DNA from: Actinomycetota bacterium
Lineage (GTDB): Bacteria > Actinomycetota > Humimicrobiia > Humimicrobiales > Humimicrobiaceae
NCBI GenBank assembly: GCA_023379515.1
Contig: JAMCQQ010000114.1
Location: 1 to 6,744, forward strand
Direction: 5' to 3'
Length of the DNA stretch: 6,744 nucleotides
Each line of letters opens with the position of its first letter. The first letter of the stretch is position 1. The notes below the pieces were generated by a model. The model had not been told where the DNA came from and searched no databases. It saw only the letters and a list, made by a program, of their open reading frames with translations. The translations under genes and the position numbers were made by a program. This document shows positions 1 through 6,744 of the stretch, piece by piece.

Positions 1-329
1 TGAGGTGCCAATAATTTAAGTGCGAGATATTCGTCCAATCCTACGGTTTCCAAAATTCCTGCTAAATCCAGTTTATGGCTCGTCTCATCAAGAATTTCTT
101 TTGCGCTAAACTTTTTAAATATTACTGCAATTCTAGAAAAAAATGGTTTTAATATCCTGTCTGCAAAAGATGGAATTACATCATCTTTTTTTCCGGCATC
201 TTTGCCATAATAGACAATTTTACTTATGCTGCTTTTTGACCCTTTCTTTAAAACAACAGGCAGCCCAAGAGACAGGATAAGAATAAAAACAGAAACAAAA
301 ACAGCTCCAATTATAATATATAAATACAT
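1..329 (-). CDS. tadC: TadC-like pilus platform protein (T2SSF family), N-terminal part, cut by window edge
   Basis: This is the first 109 residues of a protein that continues past base 1. An ATG at 327-329 is preceded by a good ribosome site (AAGGA, seven bases upstream). Residues 3-24 form a hydrophobic membrane segment, followed by a basic, soluble stretch. The pattern at residues 54-66 (SFADRILKPFFSR) and the later LDLAG (87-91) and DEYLALKLL (99-107) is what I know from the cytoplasmic lead-in of TadB/TadC platform proteins, just before the paired membrane segments and the T2SSF domain. The T2SSF domain itself lies outside the window. TadC works with TadB as the inner-membrane base on which CpaF acts to assemble the pilus. 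It follows the tadB-type gene after 50 bases on the same strand, the usual tadB-tadC order. I am confident of the family; calling it TadC rather than a second TadB rests on position. Confidence 0.8.
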   Translation of the reverse strand, partial: MYLYIIIGAVFVSVFILILSLGLPVVLKKGSKSSISKIVYYGKDAGKKDDVIPSFADRILKPFFSRIAVIFKKFSAKEILDETSHKLDLAGILETVGLDEYLALKLLAP

Positions 330-336
330 CTATTAG

Positions 337-341
337 TCCTT
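337..341 (-). promoter_or_regulatory. Ribosome binding site of the tadC-like gene
   Basis: AAGGA on the minus strand stands seven bases before the ATG at 327-329. It supports this ATG as the start of a gene whose other end is missing from the window. Confidence 0.6.
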
Positions 342-379
342 AATTTTAAGATAATTTTAATTTTAGTTATATAATTATT

Positions 380-2359
380 TTAATATTTAACATTTACAAT
401 CTTTATTATCCATATTATTCCGGTTATCATTAAGAATGCCGAAAAAGCAACCATTACAAGCCCAATCCTATTTGTAAAAAGCAAACCTATATATGCCCTG
501 TTTATCGTAAACAGTATAATGCCCAGTACTATAGGTAAAGCAATCAAAATTATAGCTGAAAGCCTGCCCTCGGAAGTCAGGGCTTTGATCTGGTTCATAA
601 CCCTGGCTCTTTCTCTGATTGTATCTGCAATTATTTCCATTATCTCTGAGAGGTTTCCCCCAACTTCTCTCTGAACATTTATGGCCATGACCACCCAGGC
701 AAAATGTGAAGAGCCTATCCTGTTTGCAGAATTTTCAAGTGCCTCTTTTTCAGGCAAACCCATCCTTACCTCATTTAAAACTCTTGCAAATTCATCGGAT
801 ATTGGCGGTTTTGTCTCATCTACAACCATGTTGATTGACTGGTTAAAACTATAACCAGCTTTGAGGGCACCACTGATAAGCTGCAGTGTATCAGGAAGCT
901 GTTCATCAAACTTCTGGATTCTTCTTGCAGTCAAAATATTTATAAATAGAAAGGGTAATATAATTAAAAGAAAGACAACCGCTGCTGTGAGAAAAGCATT
1001 TTTTACAAATAATTGAATTAAAATACCTATAATCAGCACTGAGATTATTTGCAAGGTCATAAATTCCGAACCCCTGATCTTTAAGCCTCCCCTTTCAAGT
1101 TTGAGGTCAAATAGTTCTACAAAACCTCTTTTTGAAGCGACTTTTGAAGTCAAACCTGAAAGCCTTCCAAAGATACCGTGTTTGACTTTGTCCTGATCGG
1201 TATCCTGATCTGAACTAGTGATTACCGGAGTTTTAGAGCCATAGATTTCTGTTTTCTTTTTCAACACAGGTTTCGGACGGAAAATTATAAGGATTAAAGC
1301 ATATAAAAACATCAGTATACAGATAAATATTGCAACATAAATTATCAGCCTTATCCACCATATGCTAAGATATTTTAAATAAGATACAGGTTGTTCATTT
1401 ACTGTTCTTGTTGGCTGGGGGGCAAAATAAGGATTTTTGTAAGATAATGTTATGGAATCACTCGCATCCGATTTTTCTATAAATATATCAGACTTTATTG
1501 TCTCCATATTGGGCCACAGACTTGTATATGATATTTTATACTGGTTCCTTATCTTTCTGGAGATATTGCCATATAACTCTTTTAACTCACCGGTGCTTGC
1601 AGCAATTAACATTTCGCCGCCTGTGCTTCCGGATATTTCGCTTAAATTTGCAGGATTATAGTCTTTGGAGAGCAGTGCTATTGAATATATTGTTACATTT
1701 TCTTTCTTAGCTTTGTTTATAATGTCGGTATATTTTAATTTACTGACAGTATCCATTCCATCGGAAAGCACAACTACATATTTATATTTTATATCAAGGT
1801 TCTTGAACTGGTCGATTGATATATCAATACCGTCAAATAATGATGTCTCACCTTTTGCCTCCACCTGAGCAATAGAGTTTTTGAGCTGCTGTCTGTCTTT
1901 GGTAAAAGATGAGTAAACTTTTATATCATCAGAAAAACCTACGACTGCAAATTTGTCTATTTTCCTCATTTCGTCAATAAAAAGACTTGTAGCTATTTTT
2001 GCAGCTTCTATTGGTTCTCCTTTCATGCTTCCACTGGTATCAAGAGCAAGCACTACTCCTATTGGCTCTTTTATTGTATCTACTTTTTCAACACGGAAGT
2101 TTTTAACCTCCTGTCCGTTTTCAACTATTTTCAGATCCTCGTTCTTTAAATCCAGAGAACCTATCTGTGATCCTTCCTTAAAATCTATATAAAAAATTAT
2201 CTTTGGAAATTCATCAGAATATAATCTTTTTAAGACAATATCCGAGTCTGGGGAAGTTTCTGCTTTTAGAAATAGCGGATTAATTGTAAAAAATATAAAT
2301 ACAGATAAAACTGCTATTATAATTATTGTACAAAATCTAAAAAAAGATTTTTTTACCAT
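380..2359 (-). CDS. tadB: VWA-TadB fusion: pilus platform protein with extracytoplasmic von Willebrand A domain
   Basis: A 659-residue protein, about twice the usual TadB length of roughly 300-330. Residues 1-33 are a basic start (MVKKSFFRF) plus a hydrophobic segment, a signal peptide or anchor. Residues 41-95 look like a small beta-rich domain common before VWA domains. Residues 97-275 are a VWA domain with a complete MIDAS: DTSGSM at 107-112, Thr172 in GETSLFDG, and Asp200 in LSDGMD. A membrane segment follows at about 335-360, then a basic cytoplasmic stretch, two membrane segments (436-475), the T2SSF domain (485-595, with QLPDTLQLISGALKAGYSF at 487-505, VGGNL at 566-570 and ALTSEGRLSA at 593-602), and two C-terminal membrane segments (600-618, 632-652). 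Residues 330-659 alone would make a normal TadB. This topology puts the VWA domain outside the membrane and the T2SSF domain inside. TadB forms the membrane base driven by CpaF, whose gene lies 44 bases upstream. An in-frame TAA closely precedes the ATG, which fixes the start, but no clear Shine-Dalgarno site is seen. The role of the VWA domain is unknown; ligand or partner binding is inferred from the family. Confidence 0.9.
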   Translation of the reverse strand: MVKKSFFRFCTIIIIAVLSVFIFFTINPLFLKAETSPDSDIVLKRLYSDEFPKIIFYIDFKEGSQIGSLDLKNEDLKIVENGQEVKNFRVEKVDTIKEPIGVVLALDTSGSMKGEPIEAAKIATSLFIDEMRKIDKFAVVGFSDDIKVYSSFTKDRQQLKNSIAQVEAKGETSLFDGIDISIDQFKNLDIKYKYVVVLSDGMDTVSKLKYTDIINKAKKENVTIYSIALLSKDYNPANLSEISGSTGGEMLIAASTGELKELYGNISRKIRNQYKISYTSLWPNMETIKSDIFIEKSDASDSITLSYKNPYFAPQPTRTVNEQPVSYLKYLSIWWIRLIIYVAIFICILMFLYALILIIFRPKPVLKKKTEIYGSKTPVITSSDQDTDQDKVKHGIFGRLSGLTSKVASKRGFVELFDLKLERGGLKIRGSEFMTLQIISVLIIGILIQLFVKNAFLTAAVVFLLIILPFLFINILTARRIQKFDEQLPDTLQLISGALKAGYSFNQSINMVVDETKPPISDEFARVLNEVRMGLPEKEALENSANRIGSSHFAWVVMAINVQREVGGNLSEIMEIIADTIRERARVMNQIKALTSEGRLSAIILIALPIVLGIILFTINRAYIGLLFTNRIGLVMVAFSAFLMITGIIWIIKIVNVKY

Positions 2360-2403
2360 AATATGTTTGTCTTATTAAATAATTTTATTAAATGAACTTT
2401 ATA

Positions 2404-3759
2404 TCAGATTTCTTTTTCAAAGATTTCATTGGATATCTCAATACCGGATTCACTTAATTTATCAAGAAATCTTGGCTTTAACCCTGTTGACTTAATCCGG
2501 CCTTTAAATCTTCCCCTGCTGTCTATACCCATGGAAAAATCAAAAACAAAAAGATCCTGCAGGGTGATAACATCGCCCTCCATACCCTGAACCTCGGTTA
2601 TTTTTACAAATCTTCTCGTACCATCTTTTAATCTGTTCATATGCACTATCAAATTAATAGCCGATGAGACCTGTTCCCTTATTGCCTTTATAGGCAGATC
2701 CATGCCTGCCATCAATACCATTGTTTCAAGTCTTGAAAGTACATCTCTCGGGGAATTAGCATGTACGGTGCTTAAACTTCCATCATGACCTGTATTCATT
2801 GCCTGCAGCATGTCCAGCGCTTCTCCTCCCCTGACCTCACCTACTATTATCCTGTCAGGCCTCATACGCAATGAGTTCCTTACCAGATCTCTTATGGTTA
2901 TTTCGCCTTTTCCTTCAATGTTTGGGGGCCTATACTCCAATTTAAGCACATGACGCTGGTGCATTTGTAATTCAGCAGCATCTTCAATGGTTATTATTCT
3001 TTCTTCTCCCGGAATAAAAGATGACAGTACGTTTAATGTGGTTGTTTTTCCAGTACCGGTTCCACCAGATGCAATTATGTTCATCCTGCCAACAACACAT
3101 GCATTAAGAAAATCAGCGACTTTCTGTGTGCTGGTACCTATTTCAATAAAATCTTCTATAGTGAATGGTTCTCTTGCAAATTTTCTAATGGTCAAATAAG
3201 GGCCTGTCAGCGCCAGGGGATGGATTATCGCATTCACACGTGATCCGTCAGGAAGTCTTGAATCTACATATGGCGAGGCTTCGTCTACTCTTCTGCCTAA
3301 GGGACTGACAATTTTATCAATAATCCTCAATAAATGTGCATTATCTAAAAAACTTTTGTTTGTCAGGTATATTTTGCCGAATTTTTCTATAAATATATCA
3401 TCAGGTCCGTTTACCATTATTTCAGTAACCTCATTGTCAAGTAAAAATTCCTCAATCGGGCCATACCCTACGATATCATCGATGAGGGCGTTTATGATAT
3501 TGTTTTTCTCTTCAAGCGAGAGCGGATTACTGTCTTCATTTAAAAACTGCTGGGCATTTTTTCTAACCTTTAACTTTAATTCAGCATCACTGATCTTCTT
3601 TTTATAAATTATATCTGAAAGCTCCGTTATCAATCGCATGTGTATTTCTCTTTTAATCTTATCAATTTGCTTTTCCCTGGTATGCTCTCCTGTCTCCAAT
3701 TTTGGTTCAAGGCTTTTTTCAAAATCCTGACTTTTTTTTATTCTGTCCTGCAGACCCAT
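2404..3759 (-). CDS. cpaF: CpaF/TadA pilus-assembly ATPase (type II/IV secretion motor)
   Basis: A 451-residue cytoplasmic ATPase of the VirB11/GspE superfamily, of normal CpaF length. It is expected to work as a hexamer that powers pilin extraction and pilus assembly through TadB and TadC. Residues 1-80 form a charged N-terminal segment. [10 protein letters not shown] (97-106) and VTEIMVNGP (111-119) are the typical CpaF N-domain motifs. The core has Walker [10 protein letters not shown] (232-240, Lys238), the Asp box ITIEDAAEL (256-264), Walker [13 protein letters not shown] (303-314, Glu308) and the His box [15 protein letters not shown] (322-336). All key catalytic elements are intact. 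The ATG at 3757-3759 has AAAGGGG (3764-3770) four bases upstream. The gene starts 32 bases after the cpaE stop and ends 44 bases before the VWA-tadB start, all on one strand, as expected for a Tad operon. No anomalies were seen. The alternative names CpaF and TadA refer to the same family. Confidence 0.96.
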   Translation of the reverse strand: MGLQDRIKKSQDFEKSLEPKLETGEHTREKQIDKIKREIHMRLITELSDIIYKKKISDAELKLKVRKNAQQFLNEDSNPLSLEEKNNIINALIDDIVGYGPIEEFLLDNEVTEIMVNGPDDIFIEKFGKIYLTNKSFLDNAHLLRIIDKIVSPLGRRVDEASPYVDSRLPDGSRVNAIIHPLALTGPYLTIRKFAREPFTIEDFIEIGTSTQKVADFLNACVVGRMNIIASGGTGTGKTTTLNVLSSFIPGEERIITIEDAAELQMHQRHVLKLEYRPPNIEGKGEITIRDLVRNSLRMRPDRIIVGEVRGGEALDMLQAMNTGHDGSLSTVHANSPRDVLSRLETMVLMAGMDLPIKAIREQVSSAINLIVHMNRLKDGTRRFVKITEVQGMEGDVITLQDLFVFDFSMGIDSRGRFKGRIKSTGLKPRFLDKLSESGIEISNEIFEKEI

Positions 3760-3791
3760 AATACCCCTTTAAAATTTGTATATTTTTTGAA

Positions 3792-4952
3792 TTATTTGGA
3801 TTTAATTAAATATTTTGTCAATTTATTGATGCTTTTACTTACAGACGATTTTGGATAAGCGCTTATAATAGGGTTACCCTGGTTTATCGTAAGCGGTACC
3901 AGCCTGTCACTTGGAACAGTAATATCAATTTTTCTTTTTAAAGTATCTTCAATCTCATCCGTTGTTATTCCAACTTTGGTGTTTGCGCGGTTTATTATGA
4001 TCAATATATTTTCGTCCGGGAATTTCAGTTGGTCAACTACCTCTAAAGACACCTTTAAATTTTTTATACTCGGAGCATCCATGCTGGCAACCATGCATAA
4101 AAAATCAATTTTTTCCAGTAGTGCAAGTATATTTTCTGAAAAATTTGATGGTGCATCTATAACTATGTAATCACAGATTCTTGAAAGTGTATCCAGTACC
4201 TTCACTGTTGCCTTCGTGCTTATGGATTCTGCTTGTGTAGGATCAACAGGAGCAGGGAGCACTTTGACTCCAGAGCTATGCTGAGTCAGAAAACTGCTTA
4301 ACATTTCTGTGTCAAGCTGATTTATTATAGATGTAATATCGTAAAAAGTATGTCTGGGGACGATGTCCATAATCAGGGCTATATCTCCCGACTGATAATT
4401 TAAATCGACCAAAACTACTCTTTTTTTTGTCTGGTTATATAAATCTATTGCCAGATTGGTTGCTATAAATGACTTACCTGTTCCGCCCTTAGAGCTAAAG
4501 AGCATTATATTTTTAGAAATTTTATTTTTTGCTCTGGTCTCTTCTGTTTGGGAAATATTTTTTTCACCGGTAATTTCTTTTATTGCAACTCTTGCCCTGT
4601 TTATGGTCTCCTTCATATCGTCATAGTTAAAGGGAAACTCCAGAACATCAAAAATATTAGATTTAATAGCTTTTCTGAATATGTTTGAGGATTGTTCCCC
4701 AGTAAAAAGAATTATTTTTACGAGTCCGGCACCCTGGCCGCAGGTTTTTAGGAGATCTTCTAAATCTGCCAGTGTATATAAAGGTCCTACCAAGACAATT
4801 GCAGGTATTTTTTCAACCATCAATGATTTCAGATCGTCTAAACTTGTGCTCATCTGACCTATCTCAAGACCTGATAGATTCCGCAATAGCCTGCTTACCC
4901 TTTCTATGCTTTCTTCAGTTTTATCGATAAGAGTTATTAAGATATTGTCCAT
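3792..4952 (-). CDS. cpaE: CpaE/TadZ-type pilus localisation ATPase (pseudo-receiver plus ParA/MinD-like domain)
   Basis: A 386-residue cytoplasmic protein with two parts. Residues 1-125 fold like a response-regulator receiver by pattern, but lack the phospho-acceptor: the strand that should end in Asp reads AIVLVGP (51-57), and the conserved Lys before Pro-Phe is replaced in LEFPF (104-108). Residues 147-386 are a ParA/MinD-type ATPase with a deviant Walker A, SSKGGTGKS (153-161, with Lys155 and Lys160), LVDLNYQSGD (181-190) and Walker B YIVIDAPS (262-269). In characterised Tad systems, CpaE/TadZ places the pilus machine at a pole or focus and may help recruit CpaF. The ATG at 4950-4952 is preceded by AAAGGT (4957-4962), five bases away. 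It sits between cpaB (41-base gap) and cpaF (32-base gap). The deviant Walker A shows the protein belongs to the CpaE/TadZ and ParA/MinD group and not to a simple receiver. The assignment is firm; polar placement in this organism is inferred. Confidence 0.93.
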   Translation of the reverse strand: MDNILITLIDKTEESIERVSRLLRNLSGLEIGQMSTSLDDLKSLMVEKIPAIVLVGPLYTLADLEDLLKTCGQGAGLVKIILFTGEQSSNIFRKAIKSNIFDVLEFPFNYDDMKETINRARVAIKEITGEKNISQTEETRAKNKISKNIMLFSSKGGTGKSFIATNLAIDLYNQTKKRVVLVDLNYQSGDIALIMDIVPRHTFYDITSIINQLDTEMLSSFLTQHSSGVKVLPAPVDPTQAESISTKATVKVLDTLSRICDYIVIDAPSNFSENILALLEKIDFLCMVASMDAPSIKNLKVSLEVVDQLKFPDENILIIINRANTKVGITTDEIEDTLKRKIDITVPSDRLVPLTINQGNPIISAYPKSSVSKSINKLTKYLIKSK

Positions 4953-4993
4953 TGTTACCTTTAATATTTTGTTATTATATTTTTATATTAAAA

Positions 4994-5854
4994 TTACTGC
5001 TCTTCAAAAATATTCTTATAAGTACGTCCCGGGGTTTCTTTTACTTCTACTCCTTCTGACGGAACCAGCGCCAGCCATACAAGCCCCATTTCTTCACTAA
5101 ATACCAGCTTTTCAGCATCTTCGGGTGATACGGCGAGAGTTACCGTTTTGATGATTATATTAGCATTTTTATCCTTGGATGCCTGGTTTGATAAAATTTT
5201 ACTGTCTTTCGCTTTTTGCTCCTCTGCAGTTAGTTCCCTGGTGCCAAGATACAGCACCTTGACATTCCACAATAATGTCTTAGTGGTAGGTTCCTTTATT
5301 TCTGTAAGTATTCCTTCTTGCCCGGCTTCACTAGGCTGTGTTTCAACAGTTGTTGTTTGGACCGCAGCCGTCGTTTCGTTTGCATTTTTATTTGTATCAG
5401 GCATAAAAGTTGCAATTACATTAACCATATCACCAATTCTAATCAGGTTTGATACGCCAATAACTTCATCAACAGGAATAGAAATCGCCACCATATTTCC
5501 GGGGATGTTAAAAGCCAGGCCTATTTGCTCGGGTTTTGAAAATTTTGTAGAAGTAATCTGCTCACCTTTGCTGATTGGTGAAATAGTGACAAAACCCTTA
5601 AAATTATCCAGAGCAGTAAGTACGCCATCCGCTACGTATTTTCTTGGTATCGCCTGCAATTCCACACTTTTTGACGATATCAGGTCATCGACAAAAGTAT
5701 CTTTTGGAATATTCTGAACTGCGACTAGAACTTCAATTTTTTCAACTTCTTTTTCTGCGGTCTGTCTTATATTGGAGATATAAGAAATCACACCGAATAC
5801 AGCAACTCCGGCGATGATAATGGCAACTATCATTAGTATAACTCTTAGTCTCAT
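4994..5854 (-). CDS. cpaB: CpaB/RcpC pilus-assembly protein with SAF domain
   Basis: A 286-residue membrane-anchored protein. Residues 5-27 form a single hydrophobic N-terminal segment; the rest is predicted outside the cytoplasmic membrane. Residues 41-104 form a SAF domain (EVLVAVQNIPKDTFV at 41-55, SPISKGEQI at 92-100). Residues 115-265 match the RcpC/CpaB domain, with AISIPVDEV (123-131) and the family signature RIGDMVNVIATF (139-150). A low-complexity Thr/Glu/Ala-rich loop (about 152-192) interrupts that domain, and the strand pattern resumes at LLWNVKVLYLG (194-204). In diderm bacteria CpaB works beside the CpaC secretin; in organisms without a secretin its role is less clear and may involve the cell wall. 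The ATG at 5852-5854 has AGGAG four bases upstream. The gene follows the TadG-like gene after 102 bases and precedes cpaE by 41 bases. Its length is normal for the family. Confidence 0.92.
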   Translation of the reverse strand: MRLRVILMIVAIIIAGVAVFGVISYISNIRQTAEKEVEKIEVLVAVQNIPKDTFVDDLISSKSVELQAIPRKYVADGVLTALDNFKGFVTISPISKGEQITSTKFSKPEQIGLAFNIPGNMVAISIPVDEVIGVSNLIRIGDMVNVIATFMPDTNKNANETTAAVQTTTVETQPSEAGQEGILTEIKEPTTKTLLWNVKVLYLGTRELTAEEQKAKDSKILSNQASKDKNANIIIKTVTLAVSPEDAEKLVFSEEMGLVWLALVPSEGVEVKETPGRTYKNIFEEQ

Positions 5855-5858
5855 ATTG

Positions 5859-5863
5859 CTCCT
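5859..5863 (-). promoter_or_regulatory. Ribosome binding site of cpaB
   Basis: AGGAG on the minus strand, four bases before the ATG at 5852-5854. It is the strongest Shine-Dalgarno match in the window and selects this ATG over the internal Met8, which would cut into the membrane anchor. Confidence 0.65.
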
Positions 5864-5886
5864 ATGGTTAAAATATTAAATAGTTT

Positions 5887-5922
5887 ATAAAAAAATAAAA
5901 AAATGCTTACACTTACATTTTT
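5887..5922 (-). terminator. Weak hairpin with T-rich tail between the TadG-like gene and cpaB
   Basis: Read on the minus strand, AAAAATG (5916-5922) can pair with CATTTTT (5899-5905) around a ten-base loop, and a T-rich run broken by one A follows to about 5887. The shape is that of an intrinsic terminator or partial attenuator, but the stem has only one G-C pair and would be unstable. In such AT-rich DNA it may be chance. If real, it would lower read-through from the TadG-like gene into cpaB and downstream genes. Confidence 0.25.
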
Positions 5923-5956
5923 AAATAATAATTGAACATAATAAAATAATTTAAAA

Positions 5957-6744
5957 TTACTTTATCAGCCTTATAATTCTAATCCCGGTTTCGTCAACTC
6001 CGCCTATCCCGCCATCCGTAATAATCAAGGCTTCATTCAGGAACGTGCCTTTAACTTCAGCTTGTCCGCCGTTACCTGAGTAACTTGAAATGATAAATGG
6101 CTTAAAATCTACAATCTGAGTAGGCTGGCTGCTGCCATTTGGCCAAAAACTAATTATTGGTATAATAATAAACTGGCTGTCTCCCCTTACTAAACTGAAA
6201 TCAGCAGAAACAAGATCATTGGTCCATATGCCATCCGGTTCTCGAGCAATCCTATCATTAACCCCATCTCTGGTAGGACCAGCCTTATTTCCTGTAAGAG
6301 TATCTATCCAATCACCAATATGAAGCAGCGTCTTTGAACCAAATACAATAGCCTCTTCATACGGAGGTGCGCCACTCCCATCTAATGCCAGTGCTCCAAA
6401 ATTTCCGGGACTGGGCTCTGGCGGCGCTCCATATTTTAAAGTATATTCCTCACCAAATTCGTAAGTCCCTTCAAGAAGGCCCCATGGAGCAACAGAATAC
6501 CCTGATGGAGAACCTACTATTGCTGTAGCAGTAGCATCTACATCTGCCGAATTTACTCCATAAATCCTTCCAAAATAAATTGGACTATCAGGATTATTAA
6601 CTGTTACTGTTATCTGGTCATTTGCAACAAAAAAAGTTCCTATCTGAATGTCAATAGAAGTAATATCGGGACGGTTAATTGCAATATTGTCTGTTGCTTT
6701 CTGTATCGCCAGGGCTGGTGATTCAGGTAACTTTTGTCGTATCA
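5957..6744 (-). CDS. TadG-like Flp pilus-assembly protein, C-terminal 261 residues, cut by window edge
   Basis: An open frame runs from the window edge (6742 is the first complete codon) to a TAA at 5957-5959. The start and the expected N-terminal membrane segment lie outside the window. In visible-residue order: an Ala-rich helical stretch near the edge (PALAIQKATDNIAIN), ITVTV, YFGRIYGVNSADVDATATA, then PGNFGALALDGSG, HIGDWIDT, TGNKAGPTRDGVNDRI, FIIIPIISFW and VDFKPFIISSY, ending GQAEVKGTF and a short tail. This series matches the TadE/TadG-like family (DUF2134-type) of monoderm Tad loci as I know it, which also ends shortly after the G-x-F motif. Such proteins are exported, anchored by one N-terminal helix, and thought to be minor pilins or assembly factors. 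No VWA domain is visible, although many TadG proteins of Gram-negative bacteria carry one. It lies 102 bases upstream of cpaB on the same strand. The family call is good; the exact role is inferred. Confidence 0.75.
   Translation of the reverse strand, partial: IRQKLPESPALAIQKATDNIAINRPDITSIDIQIGTFFVANDQITVTVNNPDSPIYFGRIYGVNSADVDATATAIVGSPSGYSVAPWGLLEGTYEFGEEYTLKYGAPPEPSPGNFGALALDGSGAPPYEEAIVFGSKTLLHIGDWIDTLTGNKAGPTRDGVNDRIAREPDGIWTNDLVSADFSLVRGDSQFIIIPIISFWPNGSSQPTQIVDFKPFIISSYSGNGGQAEVKGTFLNEALIITDGGIGGVDETGIRIIRLIK

Noticed and set aside
330..379. Repeated AAAATTA words and short palindromes in the gap before the tadC-like gene.
   Set aside because: These are low-complexity AT words without regular spacing or a stable stem; similar words occur in the other gaps.
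1452..2192. Several short plus-strand open frames opposite the VWA-tadB gene.
   Set aside because: They overlap each other and the conserved VWA codons on the opposite strand, and show no domain or gene-like spacing.
2404..3759. Type IV pilus, type II secretion or archaellum motor instead of CpaF.
   Set aside because: The N-domain motifs [10 protein letters not shown] and VTEIMVNGP, plus the neighbouring CpaB, CpaE and TadG-like genes, are specific to Tad loci; ribosome sites and these partners argue against an archaeal system.
5148..5717. A 189-codon plus-strand open frame opposite cpaB.
   Set aside because: It lies entirely antisense to the well-conserved cpaB gene, has no recognisable domain, and its composition is what the reverse of an AT-rich coding strand gives. 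The CpaB motifs on the other strand explain the sequence.
5855..5956. A possible sigma-70-type promoter before cpaB.
   Set aside because: Several TATAAT-like hexamers occur because the gap is almost pure A and T, but none has a convincing -35 element at the right distance.

Overview
The window is one strand-biased block of a Tad (tight adherence, Flp-type) pilus locus. All six recognisable genes lie on the minus strand, so transcription runs from 6744 toward 1. In that order they are: the C-terminal part of a TadG-like pseudopilin or pilus-assembly protein (5957-6744, cut by the window edge), CpaB (4994-5854), a CpaE/TadZ-type ParA-like ATPase (3792-4952), the CpaF/TadA motor ATPase (2404-3759), a TadB-type platform protein carrying an N-terminal von Willebrand A (VWA) ectodomain (380-2359), and the N-terminal part of a TadC-like second platform protein (1-329, cut by the window edge). 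The five gaps are 102, 41, 32, 44 and 50 bases and contain no convincing promoter, so most of this looks like one operon. The only possible internal control point is the longest gap, between the TadG-like gene and cpaB, which holds a weak hairpin followed by a T-rich run.

The genes fit together as one machine. CpaF would hydrolyse ATP in the cytoplasm. The TadB and TadC platform proteins would turn that into pilin extraction and insertion in the membrane. CpaE would place the machine in the cell, the TadG-like protein would contribute a minor pilin or exported assembly part, and CpaB would act on the outer face of the membrane. No major pilin (Flp), prepilin peptidase (TadV/CpaA) or secretin (CpaC/RcpA) is present here.

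The DNA is clearly AT-rich, especially between genes, with Shine-Dalgarno sites before most genes, so the source is a bacterium. cpaB runs straight into cpaE with no secretin gene between them, and the TadG-like protein resembles forms I associate with Gram-positive and other monoderm lineages. This suggests a low-GC monoderm or deep-branching lineage (Firmicutes-, Actinobacteriota- or Chloroflexota-like). That is inference and the lineage cannot be settled from this window.

The most notable item is the 659-residue VWA-TadB fusion: a complete MIDAS metal-binding site on a predicted extracytoplasmic domain, joined to what looks like a full-length TadB platform protein. The rest is a fairly standard Tad locus. 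I found no RNA genes, mobile elements, CRISPR arrays or long repeats.
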